Positions 46,008-55,771 of a stretch of 64,000 nucleotides of DNA are shown one piece after another. The translations under genes and the position numbers were made by a program. This DNA is from Sphingomonas zeae (GTDB lineage: Bacteria; Pseudomonadota; Alphaproteobacteria; Sphingomonadales; Sphingomonadaceae), in assembly GCF_014197135.1 (NCBI RefSeq), contig NZ_JACIFA010000013.1:1-64000 (forward strand). Reading direction: 5' to 3'. The notes below the pieces were generated by a model that saw nothing but the letters and a program-made list of their open reading frames with translations, was not told the DNA's origin and did not search any database. The stretch's first letter is position 1, and each line of letters begins with the position of its first letter.

Positions 46008-47156
46008 ATGGGGATATATCGTTCGCCTTGGCTTGACGAAGAGCTTGATCAGTGGCGCGAGTCGGTGCGTAGCTTCTGCGAAGACACGCTGGCCCCGAAC
46101 GAGGGTCGCTTCAACGCGCAGGGCTTCGTCGATCGCGACGTCTGGCGGCAGGCGGGCGAGATCGGCATTTTGGGCGCCGATATTCCGGCCGATCTAGGCG
46201 GCGTCGGCGGGCATTTTGGATTTAGCGCGATTGCGGCAGAGGAAATGGCGCGGGTCGGCGCCAATTCGTTCCGCGTCGCGGTGGCCATCCACGTGATCGC
46301 CGCGCATTACCTTGCGCATTACGGATCGGACGAGCAGCGGCGGCAGTGGCTGCCGGGGCTGTGCGACGGGTCGAAGCTGGCCGGCGTGGCAATGAGCGAA
46401 CCGGGTGGGGGATCGGACCTGCAGGGCATGAAGACGCGGGCGGTGCTGTCCGACGGACAATATGCCGTGTCCGGGTCGAAGATCTTCATCACCAACGGAT
46501 CACAGGCCGACCTGCTGGTCGTCGCGGCGAAGACCAATCCGGAGGCGCGTGCGCGCGGCATTTCGATGATGCTGCTCGACACCAGCCTGCCCGGCTTCAG
46601 CGTCGGGCGGCGGCTGGAAAAGGTCGGCCTTCATGCGTCCGACACATGCGAGCTGTTCTTCGACAATTGCCTCGTGCAGGCGGATGCGCTGCTCGGCAAG
46701 GAAGAAGGGCTGGGCTTCATCCAAATGATGGAGCAGCTCGCGTACGAACGGGTCATTGCGGCGGTCGGCTGCGTCGCCAACATGGAACAGGCCTATGTCC
46801 TCGCGCGGGACTATGCGGCGGAGCGGCGCGCATTCGGCAAGGCGCTGACCGAGATGCAGCACGTGCGCTTCGAGCTCGCCGACATCAAGACCGACGTCCT
46901 GGCCGCACGCACTTTCCTGGATCACATCATCACCCAGATGATCTCGGGCAGCGTCGATGCCGAACTCGCCTCGATGGGCAAATACTGGACCAGCGAAAAG
47001 CTGGGGCAGGTCGCCGATCGCTGCGTTCAGATCTTCGGCGGCTATGGCTACATGACAGAATATCCTGTCGCCCGGCTGTACGCCGACGCCCGCGTCGAGC
47101 GGATCTACGGCGGCACAACCGAAATCATGAAGGAGATCATCAGCCGGACGCTCTGA
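46008..47156 (+). CDS. Acyl-CoA dehydrogenase
   Basis: 382 residues, the standard length. 'VAMSEPGGGSDLQGMKTRAV' and 'SGSKIFITNGSQADLLVVAA' form the FAD/substrate region, 'RRAFGKALTEMQHVRFELAD' the middle, and the catalytic glutamate lies in YGGTTEIMKEI near the C-terminus, with 'FGGYGYMTEYPVARLYADAR' before it. It introduces the alpha,beta double bond of an acyl-CoA in beta-oxidation. Box 2 stands upstream, suggesting control by the LuxR/LAL protein. A TonB receptor follows 112 bp downstream. Confidence 0.93.
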   Translation: MGIYRSPWLDEELDQWRESVRSFCEDTLAPNEGRFNAQGFVDRDVWRQAGEIGILGADIPADLGGVGGHFGFSAIAAEEMARVGANSFRVAVAIHVIAAHYLAHYGSDEQRRQWLPGLCDGSKLAGVAMSEPGGGSDLQGMKTRAVLSDGQYAVSGSKIFITNGSQADLLVVAAKTNPEARARGISMMLLDTSLPGFSVGRRLEKVGLHASDTCELFFDNCLVQADALLGKEEGLGFIQMMEQLAYERVIAAVGCVANMEQAYVLARDYAAERRAFGKALTEMQHVRFELADIKTDVLAARTFLDHIITQMISGSVDAELASMGKYWTSEKLGQVADRCVQIFGGYGYMTEYPVARLYADARVERIYGGTTEIMKEIISRTL

Positions 47157-47268
47157 GCGTCTGGCCCGACCATTCGGCTCGGCCCAGAATGACTGCCGGT
47201 CGGGCGGCAACACACGACCGGCCGGCACCCGCCGACCGCAAAACAAAAAAAATATGGAGGGGATTATC

Positions 47269-49677
47269 ATGCAAGTCTTTCGGACCGTTCGCGCACGTTA
47301 TGTCCTGATGTCGACCGTTGCCGCGCTCGCGACTATGGGGGCCAGCGCCGCTTATGCGCAGGACACCGCGCCGCCCGCCGCATCGGCGACACCCGACCAA
47401 GCCACCGCTGCCCCGACGACCACGTCTGCGTCGCCCCAGGATGCCACGCCGGCCGCAGACGTCGCCACGGGCGACATCGTGGTCACCGCGAACCGCCGTG
47501 CCCAGTCGCTCAGCACGGTTGGCATGTCGGTCTCGTCGCTCGACGGGAGTATGCTGTTGGAGCGGGGCGTGGTGAGCGCGTCCGATCTGCAGAAGACGGT
47601 GCCCGGCTTCTCGGCCGCCGACACCGGCCTCAACGTGCCTGTCTATTCTATTCGCGGCGTCGGCTTCAACGATTCCAGCCTCGCGTCCAACTCCACCGTG
47701 GCCATATCGGTGGACGAGGTTCCGCTGCCCTATAGCGCGATGACGCAAGGGGCGGTGCTCGATCTGCAGCGTATCGAGGTGCTGAAGGGGCCGCAGGGCA
47801 CGCTGTACGGGCAGAATGCAACGGGCGGGGCGATCAACTATATCGCCAACGCGCCGACCGACACCTTCGCCATGGGGGGACAGGTCGGCTTCGGGCGGTT
47901 CAACACCGGCACCGGCGAAATGTACGTCAGCGGCCCGTTATCCAACACGGTGAAGGCGCGCGTCGCCGTCAACGGCACGCTGGGCGGCGATTGGCAGAGA
48001 AGCTTCACGCGCGACGCAGGCTTGGGACAGGCGGCCAAAGGATCGGGGCGCATCCTGCTCAACTGGACACCGACCGACCGGCTGACGCTGGATTTCAATG
48101 CGAACGGGTGGATCGATCGGTCGGACACCCAGGCCAGCCAGCTGGTTGCCTTCCGCGCACAGACGCCGTCGAGCATCCCGCTGCTGCCCGACGTCTTCTC
48201 GTCACCGCTGACGCCCGACAATGCCCGCGCGGCCGACTGGAACCCGCTGCGCGACTATGCGCGCGACGACAATTTCTACCAGCTTTCCCTGAAGGCGAAC
48301 TATGACATGGGCGGCAATGTCGATCTGACGTCGATCACCGCCTATTCGCATTACGATACCCACGCCTTCAACGATCGCGACGGCATGGTTCCGATCAATT
48401 ACGAATACACCACCGACGGCAACATCAAGTCGATCTATCAGGAACTGCGTCTTTCAGGTCGACAGCCCGGCCTGAATTGGAGCGTCGGCGGCAATTACCG
48501 CAAGGATACGGTGTTCGACCAGCAGGACAACGACCTGACCCGCGCGACCAATTCCTATGCCGCGGGTACGAAGTTCAACATCGCGCGTGTGTTCAGCGAT
48601 CAGGACATCAAGACCTGGGCCGTGTTCGGCGATGGCGAACTGGACATCGTGCGCTCGCTGTCGATCGTCGCGGGCGTGCGTTATACCCGCGACACCCGCG
48701 ATTTCGCCGGCGCGTCGTGCGACAATGGTGCGGGCGACACGTCGGCGCTCTACACGATCCTGTCTCGCGTCTTCCGCGCCCGCGCCGGGTTGGCGCCGCT
48801 GCCGGCGATCGCACCGGGCCAGTGCGTCACGCTGTCCACCGGAACCTTCGTGCCCGGCATCGTCCGCAACCGCCTGAGCGAGGACAATGTCGCCTTCCGC
48901 GCAGGGATCAATTTCAAGCCGGTCGAAGGCTCGCTGCTCTACGCCAGCTTCTCGCGCGGGTATAAGGCGGGGTCCTTCCCCACGCTCGGCGCAGCCTTCG
49001 CGATCGGCTATGATGCGGCGACGCAGGAGCGGGTCGATGCGATCGAGGCGGGCTTCAAGACGGCGCTGTTCGATCGGCGCATCCGGTTGAACGGCGCGGT
49101 GTTCCATTACGATTATCGCGACAAGCAGCTGCGCGGCCGAATTCTCGATCCCGTCGTCGGCAACCTGTCCCGGCTGGTCAACATCCCCAGATCGACCATA
49201 CGCGGCTTCGAGCTGGAGGCGACGGCACGCCCCGTCAACGGCCTGACGCTGAACGGCGCCGTGTCGTATCTGAAGACCGAGGTGAAGGAATTCATTGGCA
49301 TCAACCTGTTGTCGCAGACGGAAAACTTCGCAGGCCAGACGCTGCCGTACACGCCGCCCTGGTCGGTCAACGCCGGTACCCAGTATGAATGGGGCGTCAG
49401 CGCACGGCTGAAGGCCTTCATCGGCGCCGACTACACCTATCGTAGCCGCACCTCGGGATTCCTGGGCCGTGACCCGGACGTCGACATCAAGGCCTATTCG
49501 ACCGTCGATGCGCGCATCGGCATCGCCGATGCCGGCGACCGCTGGAAGCTGACCGCGTGGAGTAATAACCTGACCAATACCTATTACTGGACCTCGGCCA
49601 TGCGCACTGGCGACACGATGAATCGCTATGCAGCCCGGCCAGTGACCTATGGCCTGCTCTTCGGCTTCACATACTGA
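47269..49677 (+). CDS. TonB-dependent receptor for island substrate
   Basis: 802 residues. The signal peptide ends SAAYAQ. Then come 'GDIVVTANRRAQSLSTVGMS', a plug ('LQKTVPGFSAADTGLNVPVY', 'IRGVGFND', 'LKGPQGTLYGQNATGGAINY') and a barrel ending LLFGFTY. It belongs to a different receptor branch from the two at 7 and 14 kb, the type often found in sphingomonad aromatic or terpenoid catabolic clusters. GGAGGGG precedes the ATG at 47269. Translation of the acyl-CoA synthetase begins 19 bp after its stop, so import and activation are probably cotranscribed. Confidence 0.93.
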   Translation: MQVFRTVRARYVLMSTVAALATMGASAAYAQDTAPPAASATPDQATAAPTTTSASPQDATPAADVATGDIVVTANRRAQSLSTVGMSVSSLDGSMLLERGVVSASDLQKTVPGFSAADTGLNVPVYSIRGVGFNDSSLASNSTVAISVDEVPLPYSAMTQGAVLDLQRIEVLKGPQGTLYGQNATGGAINYIANAPTDTFAMGGQVGFGRFNTGTGEMYVSGPLSNTVKARVAVNGTLGGDWQRSFTRDAGLGQAAKGSGRILLNWTPTDRLTLDFNANGWIDRSDTQASQLVAFRAQTPSSIPLLPDVFSSPLTPDNARAADWNPLRDYARDDNFYQLSLKANYDMGGNVDLTSITAYSHYDTHAFNDRDGMVPINYEYTTDGNIKSIYQELRLSGRQPGLNWSVGGNYRKDTVFDQQDNDLTRATNSYAAGTKFNIARVFSDQDIKTWAVFGDGELDIVRSLSIVAGVRYTRDTRDFAGASCDNGAGDTSALYTILSRVFRARAGLAPLPAIAPGQCVTLSTGTFVPGIVRNRLSEDNVAFRAGINFKPVEGSLLYASFSRGYKAGSFPTLGAAFAIGYDAATQERVDAIEAGFKTALFDRRIRLNGAVFHYDYRDKQLRGRILDPVVGNLSRLVNIPRSTIRGFELEATARPVNGLTLNGAVSYLKTEVKEFIGINLLSQTENFAGQTLPYTPPWSVNAGTQYEWGVSARLKAFIGADYTYRSRTSGFLGRDPDVDIKAYSTVDARIGIADAGDRWKLTAWSNNLTNTYYWTSAMRTGDTMNRYAARPVTYGLLFGFTY

Positions 49678-49696
49678 CCTGCTGGAAGGAACGTTC

Positions 49697-51376
49697 ATGA
49701 CCGGCATGCAACCCTGGCTGAACACCGTGGACGCGGCCTATTGGACGCTGCCCGACGATCACAGCCATGGCCTGGACCTGTTCTTCGCTGCGCTGGCGAA
49801 GAACAAGGACGGCGTCGCGGTGCGCTATCTGGCGGAAACGCTCAGCTACGGCGACCTCGACCGGATGAGTTCCGGCCTGGCGAGCGATCTGGTCGCGCGG
49901 GGCTTCCGCCCCGGCGACCGCCTTGCGGCCTATATGCAGAACGTGCCCGAATATCCCATCGCATTGCTCGCGGCGTGGAAGGCAGGCGGGGTGTTCGTGC
50001 CGGTAAACCCGATGTACCGGCTGCGCGAGCTATCGATTATCCTGGCCGATGCGCGCCCTGCCGCCATCCTTCTGGAACCGGCGCTCTATGACGACGTGCT
50101 GCGTGTGGTGTCCGCCGATCTGCGGCCGTCCATCATCTATCTTACGTCGAGCGATGCGCCCGCCTTCGCAGCAGTACCGACGCCCGCGGTAGACGATCAT
50201 GGGTTCAAGGATGATGCGGGCGCCACGCCGATCGCGTCAGTCACCGCCCGCCCGCCGACGCTGGATAGCGTCACCCGCACGCAGCCAGGCGATCCCGCCT
50301 TCCTCGTCTATACGTCAGGGACGACAGGCGTGCCGAAAGCAGCCGTCATCTCGCACGCCGCGGTCGGCCGCGGATCGGCCTATGCCGCGCGGGCCTATGA
50401 ACTGTATCCTGGAGACACCATCCTCGCGCTCGCACCGCTGTTCCACATGATCGGGCTGATGAGCACGATGATGACCAGCTTCTACCTGGCGGGCACGATG
50501 GTGCTGACCTATCGGTTCGAACCGAACGCGATCCTCGCCGCCATTCGCGACACGAAGCCGGCGTTCACCGCCGCGGCACCAACCGCCTATATCGCGCTGA
50601 TCGAGGCGAACCAGGACGCCGACCTGTTCCACAGCTTCCGGTCGCTTGCAATAGGCGGGGCACCCGTCCCGCCTACGATCATCACCCGGATCAAGGCGCA
50701 TTTCGGCGTCGTCGCTCAGAACGGCTATGGCATGACCGAAACGGGCGGCGCGGTCATCATCGCCCCCACCGGATTGCGCGACGAGACGCCGATCGACCCC
50801 AATAGCGGGGCGCTGGCGATCGGCCTGCCTCTGCCCGGCGTCCACGCCTGGATCGCCGACGAGGACCGCCGGCCGCTGCCCCCTGGCGCGATCGGCGAAA
50901 TCGTCATCGACACGCCCACCAACATGATCGCCTATTGGAACAAGCCCGACGCCACCGCAGAGACGTTCGTGGACGGCGGGCTGCTGACCGGCGACGTCGG
51001 CTTCATGGACGAGCGTGGCTGGTTCTACCTGGTCGATCGCAAAAAGGACATGATCGTCGCTGCGGGGTTCAAGGTGTGGCCGCGCGAAGTGGAAGATGTG
51101 CTCTACATGCACCCAGAGGTAAGGGAGGTCGCCGTGGTCGGCGTTCCCGATCCCTATCGCGGCGAAACGATTCGCGCGGTAATCGTCGCCCGCTCGGCCG
51201 ATCTGTCGGCGGAGGAGGTACGCCAGCACTGCCGCACGCATCTCGCGGCCTACAAGATCCCACGCGACATCCTTTTCGTGACGGCGCTGCAAAAGACCGT
51301 GTCGGGCAAGATCATGCGTACCGCCGCACGCGACCTGCCGTCCGTCGATGACGCGCTCGGGCAGTCGGCGGCATGA
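49697..51376 (+). CDS. AMP-forming acyl-CoA synthetase (LvaE-like position)
   Basis: 559 residues, ANL superfamily. Motifs: YTSGTTGVPKAAVIS, 'QNGYGMTETGGAVII', LTGDVGFMDERGW, 'DRKKDMIVAAGFKVWPREVE' and the catalytic lysine in KTVSGKIMR. It makes the CoA thioester of a carboxylic acid. GGAAGGA precedes the ATG at 49697. It overlaps the SDR gene by ATGA and begins the run synthetase, SDR, CoA-transferase, dehydrogenase, kinase, thiolase. In levulinate catabolism of Pseudomonas putida the equivalent step is LvaE. Confidence 0.92.
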   Translation: MTGMQPWLNTVDAAYWTLPDDHSHGLDLFFAALAKNKDGVAVRYLAETLSYGDLDRMSSGLASDLVARGFRPGDRLAAYMQNVPEYPIALLAAWKAGGVFVPVNPMYRLRELSIILADARPAAILLEPALYDDVLRVVSADLRPSIIYLTSSDAPAFAAVPTPAVDDHGFKDDAGATPIASVTARPPTLDSVTRTQPGDPAFLVYTSGTTGVPKAAVISHAAVGRGSAYAARAYELYPGDTILALAPLFHMIGLMSTMMTSFYLAGTMVLTYRFEPNAILAAIRDTKPAFTAAAPTAYIALIEANQDADLFHSFRSLAIGGAPVPPTIITRIKAHFGVVAQNGYGMTETGGAVIIAPTGLRDETPIDPNSGALAIGLPLPGVHAWIADEDRRPLPPGAIGEIVIDTPTNMIAYWNKPDATAETFVDGGLLTGDVGFMDERGWFYLVDRKKDMIVAAGFKVWPREVEDVLYMHPEVREVAVVGVPDPYRGETIRAVIVARSADLSAEEVRQHCRTHLAAYKIPRDILFVTALQKTVSGKIMRTAARDLPSVDDALGQSAA

Positions 51377-52125
51377 ACCCGTTCGACGTCTCCGGCCGGC
51401 GCATCCTCGTCACCGGCGCCTCCAGCGGGTTCGGCCGGCATTTCGCGACGATGCTGGCGGGACACGGCGCGACCATCATCGCTGCGGCCCGCCGGGTCGA
51501 CGCGCTCGACAGTCTCGTGGCCGACATCGCAGCGTGCGGCGGGCAGGCGCAAGCGATGCGGCTGGACGTGACCGACGCCGCCTCGATCCGCGCCGCCCTC
51601 GATGGGGCGGGCGCGATCGACGTCCTGATCAACAATGCCGGCATCACCAACAGCAAGCCGGTGCTCGACCAAAGCGAGGCGGACGTTGACGCGATCCTCG
51701 ATACCAATCTGAAAGGCGCGATACACGTCGCCATCGAGGCGGCGCGGCGGATGCGCGATGCGGGCACCCCCGGCGCGATCGTCAACATCGCCTCGATCCT
51801 GGGGGTGCGCCAGGGCGGCCACGTCACCCCTTATGCCGTGTCGAAGGCCGGCGTGATCCAGATGACCCGGCAACTCGCGCTCGAACTGGCGCGCTACGGA
51901 ATTCGAGTGAACGCGATCGCGCCGGGCTATTTTGAGACCGAGCTCAACAGCGCTTTCTTCGACAGCCCGGCGGGCGCGGCCTTGGTGAAGCGCATCCCGC
52001 AGCGGCGGCTCGGCCGGCTGACCGACCTCGACGGCCCGCTGCTGCTACTCGTGTCGGATGCATCGGCCCACATGACCGGATCGGTCGTGACCGTCGACGG
52101 CGGGCATCTCGTCGGCTCGCTATAG
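51373..52125 (+). CDS. Short-chain dehydrogenase/reductase (LvaD-like position)
   Basis: 250 residues, classical SDR. Cofactor motif TGASSGFG (14-21), NNAG (87-90), and catalytic S141, Y154 and K158 (YAVSK) are all present, with 'GYFETELNS' and 'VTVDGGHLVG' at the C-terminal end. It interconverts a ketone and an alcohol with NAD(P)H. In the lva pathway the matching enzyme reduces 4-ketovaleryl-CoA to 4-hydroxyvaleryl-CoA. It starts inside the acyl-CoA synthetase stop (ATGA) and ends 9 bp before CoA-transferase subunit A. Confidence 0.93.
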   Translation: MNPFDVSGRRILVTGASSGFGRHFATMLAGHGATIIAAARRVDALDSLVADIAACGGQAQAMRLDVTDAASIRAALDGAGAIDVLINNAGITNSKPVLDQSEADVDAILDTNLKGAIHVAIEAARRMRDAGTPGAIVNIASILGVRQGGHVTPYAVSKAGVIQMTRQLALELARYGIRVNAIAPGYFETELNSAFFDSPAGAALVKRIPQRRLGRLTDLDGPLLLLVSDASAHMTGSVVTVDGGHLVGSL

Positions 52126-52134
52126 GATAACGTG

Positions 52135-52845
52135 ATGGTCCAGAAGGTTTATGACAGCGCTGGCGCGGCGCTCGACGGCATGGTGCGCGACGGCATGACG
52201 ATCGTGGCGGGCGGGTTCGGGCTGTGCGGCATTCCCGAAACGCTGATCGACGCCCTCGTGCGCAGCGGCGTGCGTGATCTGACCATCGTGTCCAACAATG
52301 CAGGCGTCGATGATTTCGGCCTCGGCCGGCTGCTGCGCACGCGCCAGGTTCGCAAGATGATCTCGTCTTATGTCGGCGAAAACAGGGAGTTCGAGCGTCA
52401 GTATCTCGCTGGCGACCTGGAGATCGAGTTTTCGCCCCAGGGCACTCTTGCCGAACGCATGCGCGCGGGCGGCGCGGGCATCCCCGCCTTCTTCACCCGC
52501 ACCGGCGTCGGCACGCAGATCGCGATCGGCAAGCCGACTGCCGACTTCGATGGGGATCTCTATGTAATGGAACGCGGAATCGTCGCCGACCTGGCGATCG
52601 TCAAGGCGTGGAAGGCCGATCCGTACGGCAATCTCGTCTATCGAAAATCGGCGCGCAACTTCAATCCGATGGCCGCAACCTGCGGCCGCGTGACGATCGC
52701 CGAAGTCGAGCAGCTGGTCGATCCCGGCGCAATCGACCCCGACCACGTCCACACCCCCGGCGTATTCGTCCAGCGATTGATCCGCGCCACCTGCAACGAA
52801 AAGCGGATCGAGCAACGCACCACAAGGAGCGCGCACGCGGCATGA
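52135..52845 (+). CDS. Class I CoA-transferase, subunit A
   Basis: 236 residues. 'VAGGFGLCGIPETLIDALV', 'SNNAGVDDFGLGRLL', 'FFTRTGVGTQIAIGKP' and 'GNLVYRKSARNFNPMAATCG' (cited in part) match the alpha subunits of acetoacetyl- and 3-oxoacid-CoA transferases. It forms the enzyme with subunit B, overlapped by ATGA. ATG 52135 has AGGA at good spacing; a GTG one codon earlier is also open. The pair would move CoA from succinyl-CoA or acetyl-CoA to a keto acid. Confidence 0.92.
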   Translation: MVQKVYDSAGAALDGMVRDGMTIVAGGFGLCGIPETLIDALVRSGVRDLTIVSNNAGVDDFGLGRLLRTRQVRKMISSYVGENREFERQYLAGDLEIEFSPQGTLAERMRAGGAGIPAFFTRTGVGTQIAIGKPTADFDGDLYVMERGIVADLAIVKAWKADPYGNLVYRKSARNFNPMAATCGRVTIAEVEQLVDPGAIDPDHVHTPGVFVQRLIRATCNEKRIEQRTTRSAHAA

Positions 52846-53486
52846 GCTGGACACGCGATCAAATGGCCGCCCGCGCCGCGCAAGAGCTGCGCGACGGCTA
52901 TTACGTCAACCTGGGGATCGGCATTCCGACGCTGGTCGCCAACCACGTCGCCCCCGACATCGACATCACGCTGCAATCCGAAAACGGCATCCTGGGCTTG
53001 GGTGCGTTTCCGACTGAAGCCGAGGTGGACCCGGACATCATCAATGCCGGCAAGCAAACGGTCACCGAACTCGACCGGACCAGCTATGTCTCGTCCGCCG
53101 ACAGCTTCGGGATGATCCGCGGCGGCCATATCCAGCTGTCGGTGCTGGGCGCGATGGAGGTCGCGGAGAATGGCGATCTTGCCAACTGGATGGTGCCGGG
53201 CAAGATGGTGAAAGGCCCCGGTGGAGCGATGGATCTGGTCGCAGGCGTGCGGCGAATCATCGTGCTGATGGACCATCTCGACAAGGCGGGCAGCCCCAAG
53301 TTTCGCCGCGCCTGCACGCTGCCGCTGACCGGTACTAATGTCGTGGACATGGTCATCACCAACCTGGCCGTGTTCGAACGGCCGGACCGCGCGTCGCCCT
53401 TCCGCCTGATCGAACGCGCGCCCGGCGTGACGCTCGACCGGGTGCGCGATGCGACCGAAGCCCATTTCGAGGTATCGCCCGCATGA
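52842..53486 (+). CDS. Class I CoA-transferase, subunit B
   Basis: 214 residues. The catalytic glutamate is in LQSENGILGLG (E47), with 'YYVNLGIGIPTLVANHV' before it and 'GGHIQLSVLGAMEVAENGDL', 'NWMVPGKMVKGPGGAMDLVAG' and 'RACTLPLTGTNVVDMVITNL' (cited in part) after it. The SENG glutamate means a genuine CoA-transferase, unlike the IpdB-type ring hydrolases that lack it. The start at 52842 overlaps subunit A and its stop overlaps the dehydrogenase (both ATGA). Confidence 0.93.
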   Translation: MSWTRDQMAARAAQELRDGYYVNLGIGIPTLVANHVAPDIDITLQSENGILGLGAFPTEAEVDPDIINAGKQTVTELDRTSYVSSADSFGMIRGGHIQLSVLGAMEVAENGDLANWMVPGKMVKGPGGAMDLVAGVRRIIVLMDHLDKAGSPKFRRACTLPLTGTNVVDMVITNLAVFERPDRASPFRLIERAPGVTLDRVRDATEAHFEVSPA

Positions 53487-54676
53487 TCCCTTTCGTTTCC
53501 GACCGCGCCACCGCGATCGCCGACCGTGTCGAGGCGTTCGTGCGCGATATCGTGATCCCGTTCGAACAGGACGTGCGGTTTGAGGTTCACGGCCATGGCC
53601 CCCCCGCCGAACTGGTCGCTGAGCTGCGTGCGCGCGCGCGCGAGGCCGGCGTGCTCACCCCGCACATCCTCGCCGACGGCACGCATTTGTCGCAGCGCGA
53701 GACGGCGGTGGTGCTGATCGCGTCAGGATTGTCCCCGCTCGGTCCGGTCGCGGTCAACACGATGGCACCGGACGAGGGCAACATGTTCCTGCTCGGGCAT
53801 GTCGCCAATGACGAGCAGAAACGCCGCTTCCTCGCCCCGTTGGTGGACGGCAGCGCGCGCTCCGCCTTCTTCATGACCGAGCCGGCGGTTGAGGGCGGCG
53901 CCGGGTCCGATCCTTCGATGATGCAGACGCGCTGCGTGCGCGACGGCGACGATTGGGTGATCGACGGGCACAAGACCTTCATCACCGGTGCGCTGGGCGC
54001 GCGCGTCGGCATCGTCATGGCGCGGACCCCCGAAGAGGGGGCGGGCCAGGCCTGCCTGTTCCTCGTCGACCTGCCCGATCCGGCGATCCGCATCGAGCGC
54101 GTGCTCGACACGATCGACAGCTCGATGCCCGGCGGCCATTCGCTCATCGCCATCGATGGTCTGCGCGTGCCGGCATCGCAAATGCTGGGCGAGGTCGGCG
54201 ACGGATTCCGGCTTGCACAGGTCCGCCTCAGCCCCGCGCGCCTGTCGCACTGCATGCGCTGGCTCGGCGCGGCGATCCGCGCCCAGGAGATCGCGACCGA
54301 GTACGCCTGCCGCCGCCGCGCCTTCGGCACGCTGCTGATCGACCATGAGGGCGTCGGCTTCATGCTGGCGGAGAACCGCATCGACCTGCAACAGTCCGCG
54401 CTGATGATCGACTGGTGTGCGGGCGTGCTCGACAGCGGCTCGCTCGGCACCACCGAAAGCTCGATGGCGAAGGTCGCGGTGTCGGAAGCGGTCAGCCGCA
54501 TCGCCGACAAATGCGTGCAGGTGATGGGCGGGACCGGCGTGTCGGGCGATACGGTCGTGGAGCAGGTCTATCGCGAGGTGCGCGCCTTCCGCATCTACGA
54601 CGGGCCGACCGAGGTGCACAAATGGTCGCTCGCCAAGAAAATCAAACGCGAACGCCTGTCCAGGAACCATCCATGA
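53483..54676 (+). CDS. ACAD11-like acyl-CoA dehydrogenase family protein (LvaC-like position)
   Basis: 397 residues. 'FFMTEPAVEGGAGSDPSMMQ', 'WVIDGHKTFITGALGA' and 'RLSHCMRWLGAAIRAQEIA' follow the ACAD10/11 pattern, with 'VMGGTGVSGDTVVEQVYREV' and the glutamate in IYDGPTEVHK near the end. In LvaC and ACAD11 this fold removes phosphate from a 4-phosphoacyl-CoA and gives an enoyl- or 3-hydroxyacyl-CoA instead of simple dehydrogenation. The downstream kinase gene overlaps by ATGA; in ACAD11 the two are fused in one polypeptide. Function here is inferred from that pairing. Confidence 0.88.
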   Translation: MIPFVSDRATAIADRVEAFVRDIVIPFEQDVRFEVHGHGPPAELVAELRARAREAGVLTPHILADGTHLSQRETAVVLIASGLSPLGPVAVNTMAPDEGNMFLLGHVANDEQKRRFLAPLVDGSARSAFFMTEPAVEGGAGSDPSMMQTRCVRDGDDWVIDGHKTFITGALGARVGIVMARTPEEGAGQACLFLVDLPDPAIRIERVLDTIDSSMPGGHSLIAIDGLRVPASQMLGEVGDGFRLAQVRLSPARLSHCMRWLGAAIRAQEIATEYACRRRAFGTLLIDHEGVGFMLAENRIDLQQSALMIDWCAGVLDSGSLGTTESSMAKVAVSEAVSRIADKCVQVMGGTGVSGDTVVEQVYREVRAFRIYDGPTEVHKWSLAKKIKRERLSRNHP

Positions 54677-55746
54677 GCGCGGATGACAATGTGGGCGTGA
54701 CCGCGGTCCGCGCCGGCTTCGCGATCGACGAGGATGCGCTCGGCCGGTGGATGTCGGCCCATGTCTCGGATTTTGCCGGGCCGATCGTGGTCGAGCAGTT
54801 CCGCGGCGGGCAGTCCAACCCGACCTATCGCATCACAACCGGCAACGGCCGATATGTCCTGCGCCGCAAGCCGCCCGGCCCGATCTTGAAGGGCGCACAT
54901 GCGATCGAGCGTGAGGCGCAGGTCTTGCAGGCGTTGGCCGGAACCGGGGTCCCCGTGCCGCAGGTGCATGGCTTGTGCGCCGACCCGGCGGTGATTGGAT
55001 CGCCCTTCTACGTCATGTCCTTGGTCGAGGGACGCATTTTCTGGGACGCAACCATCCCCGGCGTCGCCGCGGACGAGCGTGCCGCGCTGTTCGACGCGAT
55101 GAACCAGACGCTCGCACAGTTGCACATGGTCGACATCGATGCCGCCGGGCTGACCGATTTTGGACGACCCGGCAATTATTTCGAACGGCAGGTGCGCCGC
55201 TGGTCGCAGCAATATGCCGAGGATATCGACGCCGGACGCGACGCCGACATGGACCGGGTGATCGACTGGCTGCAGAAAAACATCCCCGACGATGACGGAC
55301 GCGTCGCGCTGACCCATGGCGACTTCCGCATCGACAACATGATCTTTCACCCCAGCGAACCGCGCGTGCTAGCGGTACTCGACTGGGAATTGTCGACGCT
55401 GGGGCATCCGGGTGCCGATTTCGCCTATCACGCGATGATGTACCACATGCCGCCCGACATCGTCGCGGGGCTGGGCGGCCACAACCTTGCCGGAACCGGC
55501 ATCCCGAGCGAGCAGGACTATGTCGCGGCCTATTGCCGGCGCAGCGGGCTCGACGGCCTGCCCGACTATCCCTTCTACCGCGCCTTTGTCGTGTTCCGAC
55601 TCGCAGCAATCTTCCACGGCATCAAGGGGCGCGTAATCCGGGGCACCGCCGCCTCCGCGCAAGCGCAGGAACGCGCGCGCGCCCTGCCCCGGCTGACCGC
55701 GCTGGCATGGCAACAGGTTCGCGCGGCCGCTGGCGACGGCGTCTGA
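54673..55746 (+). CDS. APH-like kinase, ACAD10/11 N-domain type (LvaA-like position)
   Basis: 357 residues. The nucleotide lobe has 'FRGGQSNPTYRITTGNGRYV' and 'REAQVLQALAGTGVPVPQVH'; the catalytic loop is THGDFRIDNMIFH and the metal aspartate is in VLDWELSTLGHPGADFAYH. These blocks match the kinase half of ACAD11 and LvaA, which phosphorylate the 4-hydroxyl of hydroxyacyl-CoA. It starts inside the dehydrogenase stop (ATGA). No small LvaB-like partner gene is found beside it. Confidence 0.9.
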   Translation: MSADDNVGVTAVRAGFAIDEDALGRWMSAHVSDFAGPIVVEQFRGGQSNPTYRITTGNGRYVLRRKPPGPILKGAHAIEREAQVLQALAGTGVPVPQVHGLCADPAVIGSPFYVMSLVEGRIFWDATIPGVAADERAALFDAMNQTLAQLHMVDIDAAGLTDFGRPGNYFERQVRRWSQQYAEDIDAGRDADMDRVIDWLQKNIPDDDGRVALTHGDFRIDNMIFHPSEPRVLAVLDWELSTLGHPGADFAYHAMMYHMPPDIVAGLGGHNLAGTGIPSEQDYVAAYCRRSGLDGLPDYPFYRAFVVFRLAAIFHGIKGRVIRGTAASAQAQERARALPRLTALAWQQVRAAAGDGV

Positions 55747-55771
55747 CCCCTTCTCGAACACAGGACACGAC

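Noticed and set aside
47239..47256. A-rich tract before the TonB receptor as promoter UP element
   Set aside because: The A-run is adjacent to the ribosome binding site, so it is in the leader rather than upstream of a -35; no matching -35/-10 pair was seen.
52135..53486. IpdAB-type steroid ring hydrolase
   Set aside because: Subunit B keeps the SENG catalytic glutamate of true CoA-transferases, which IpdB lacks.
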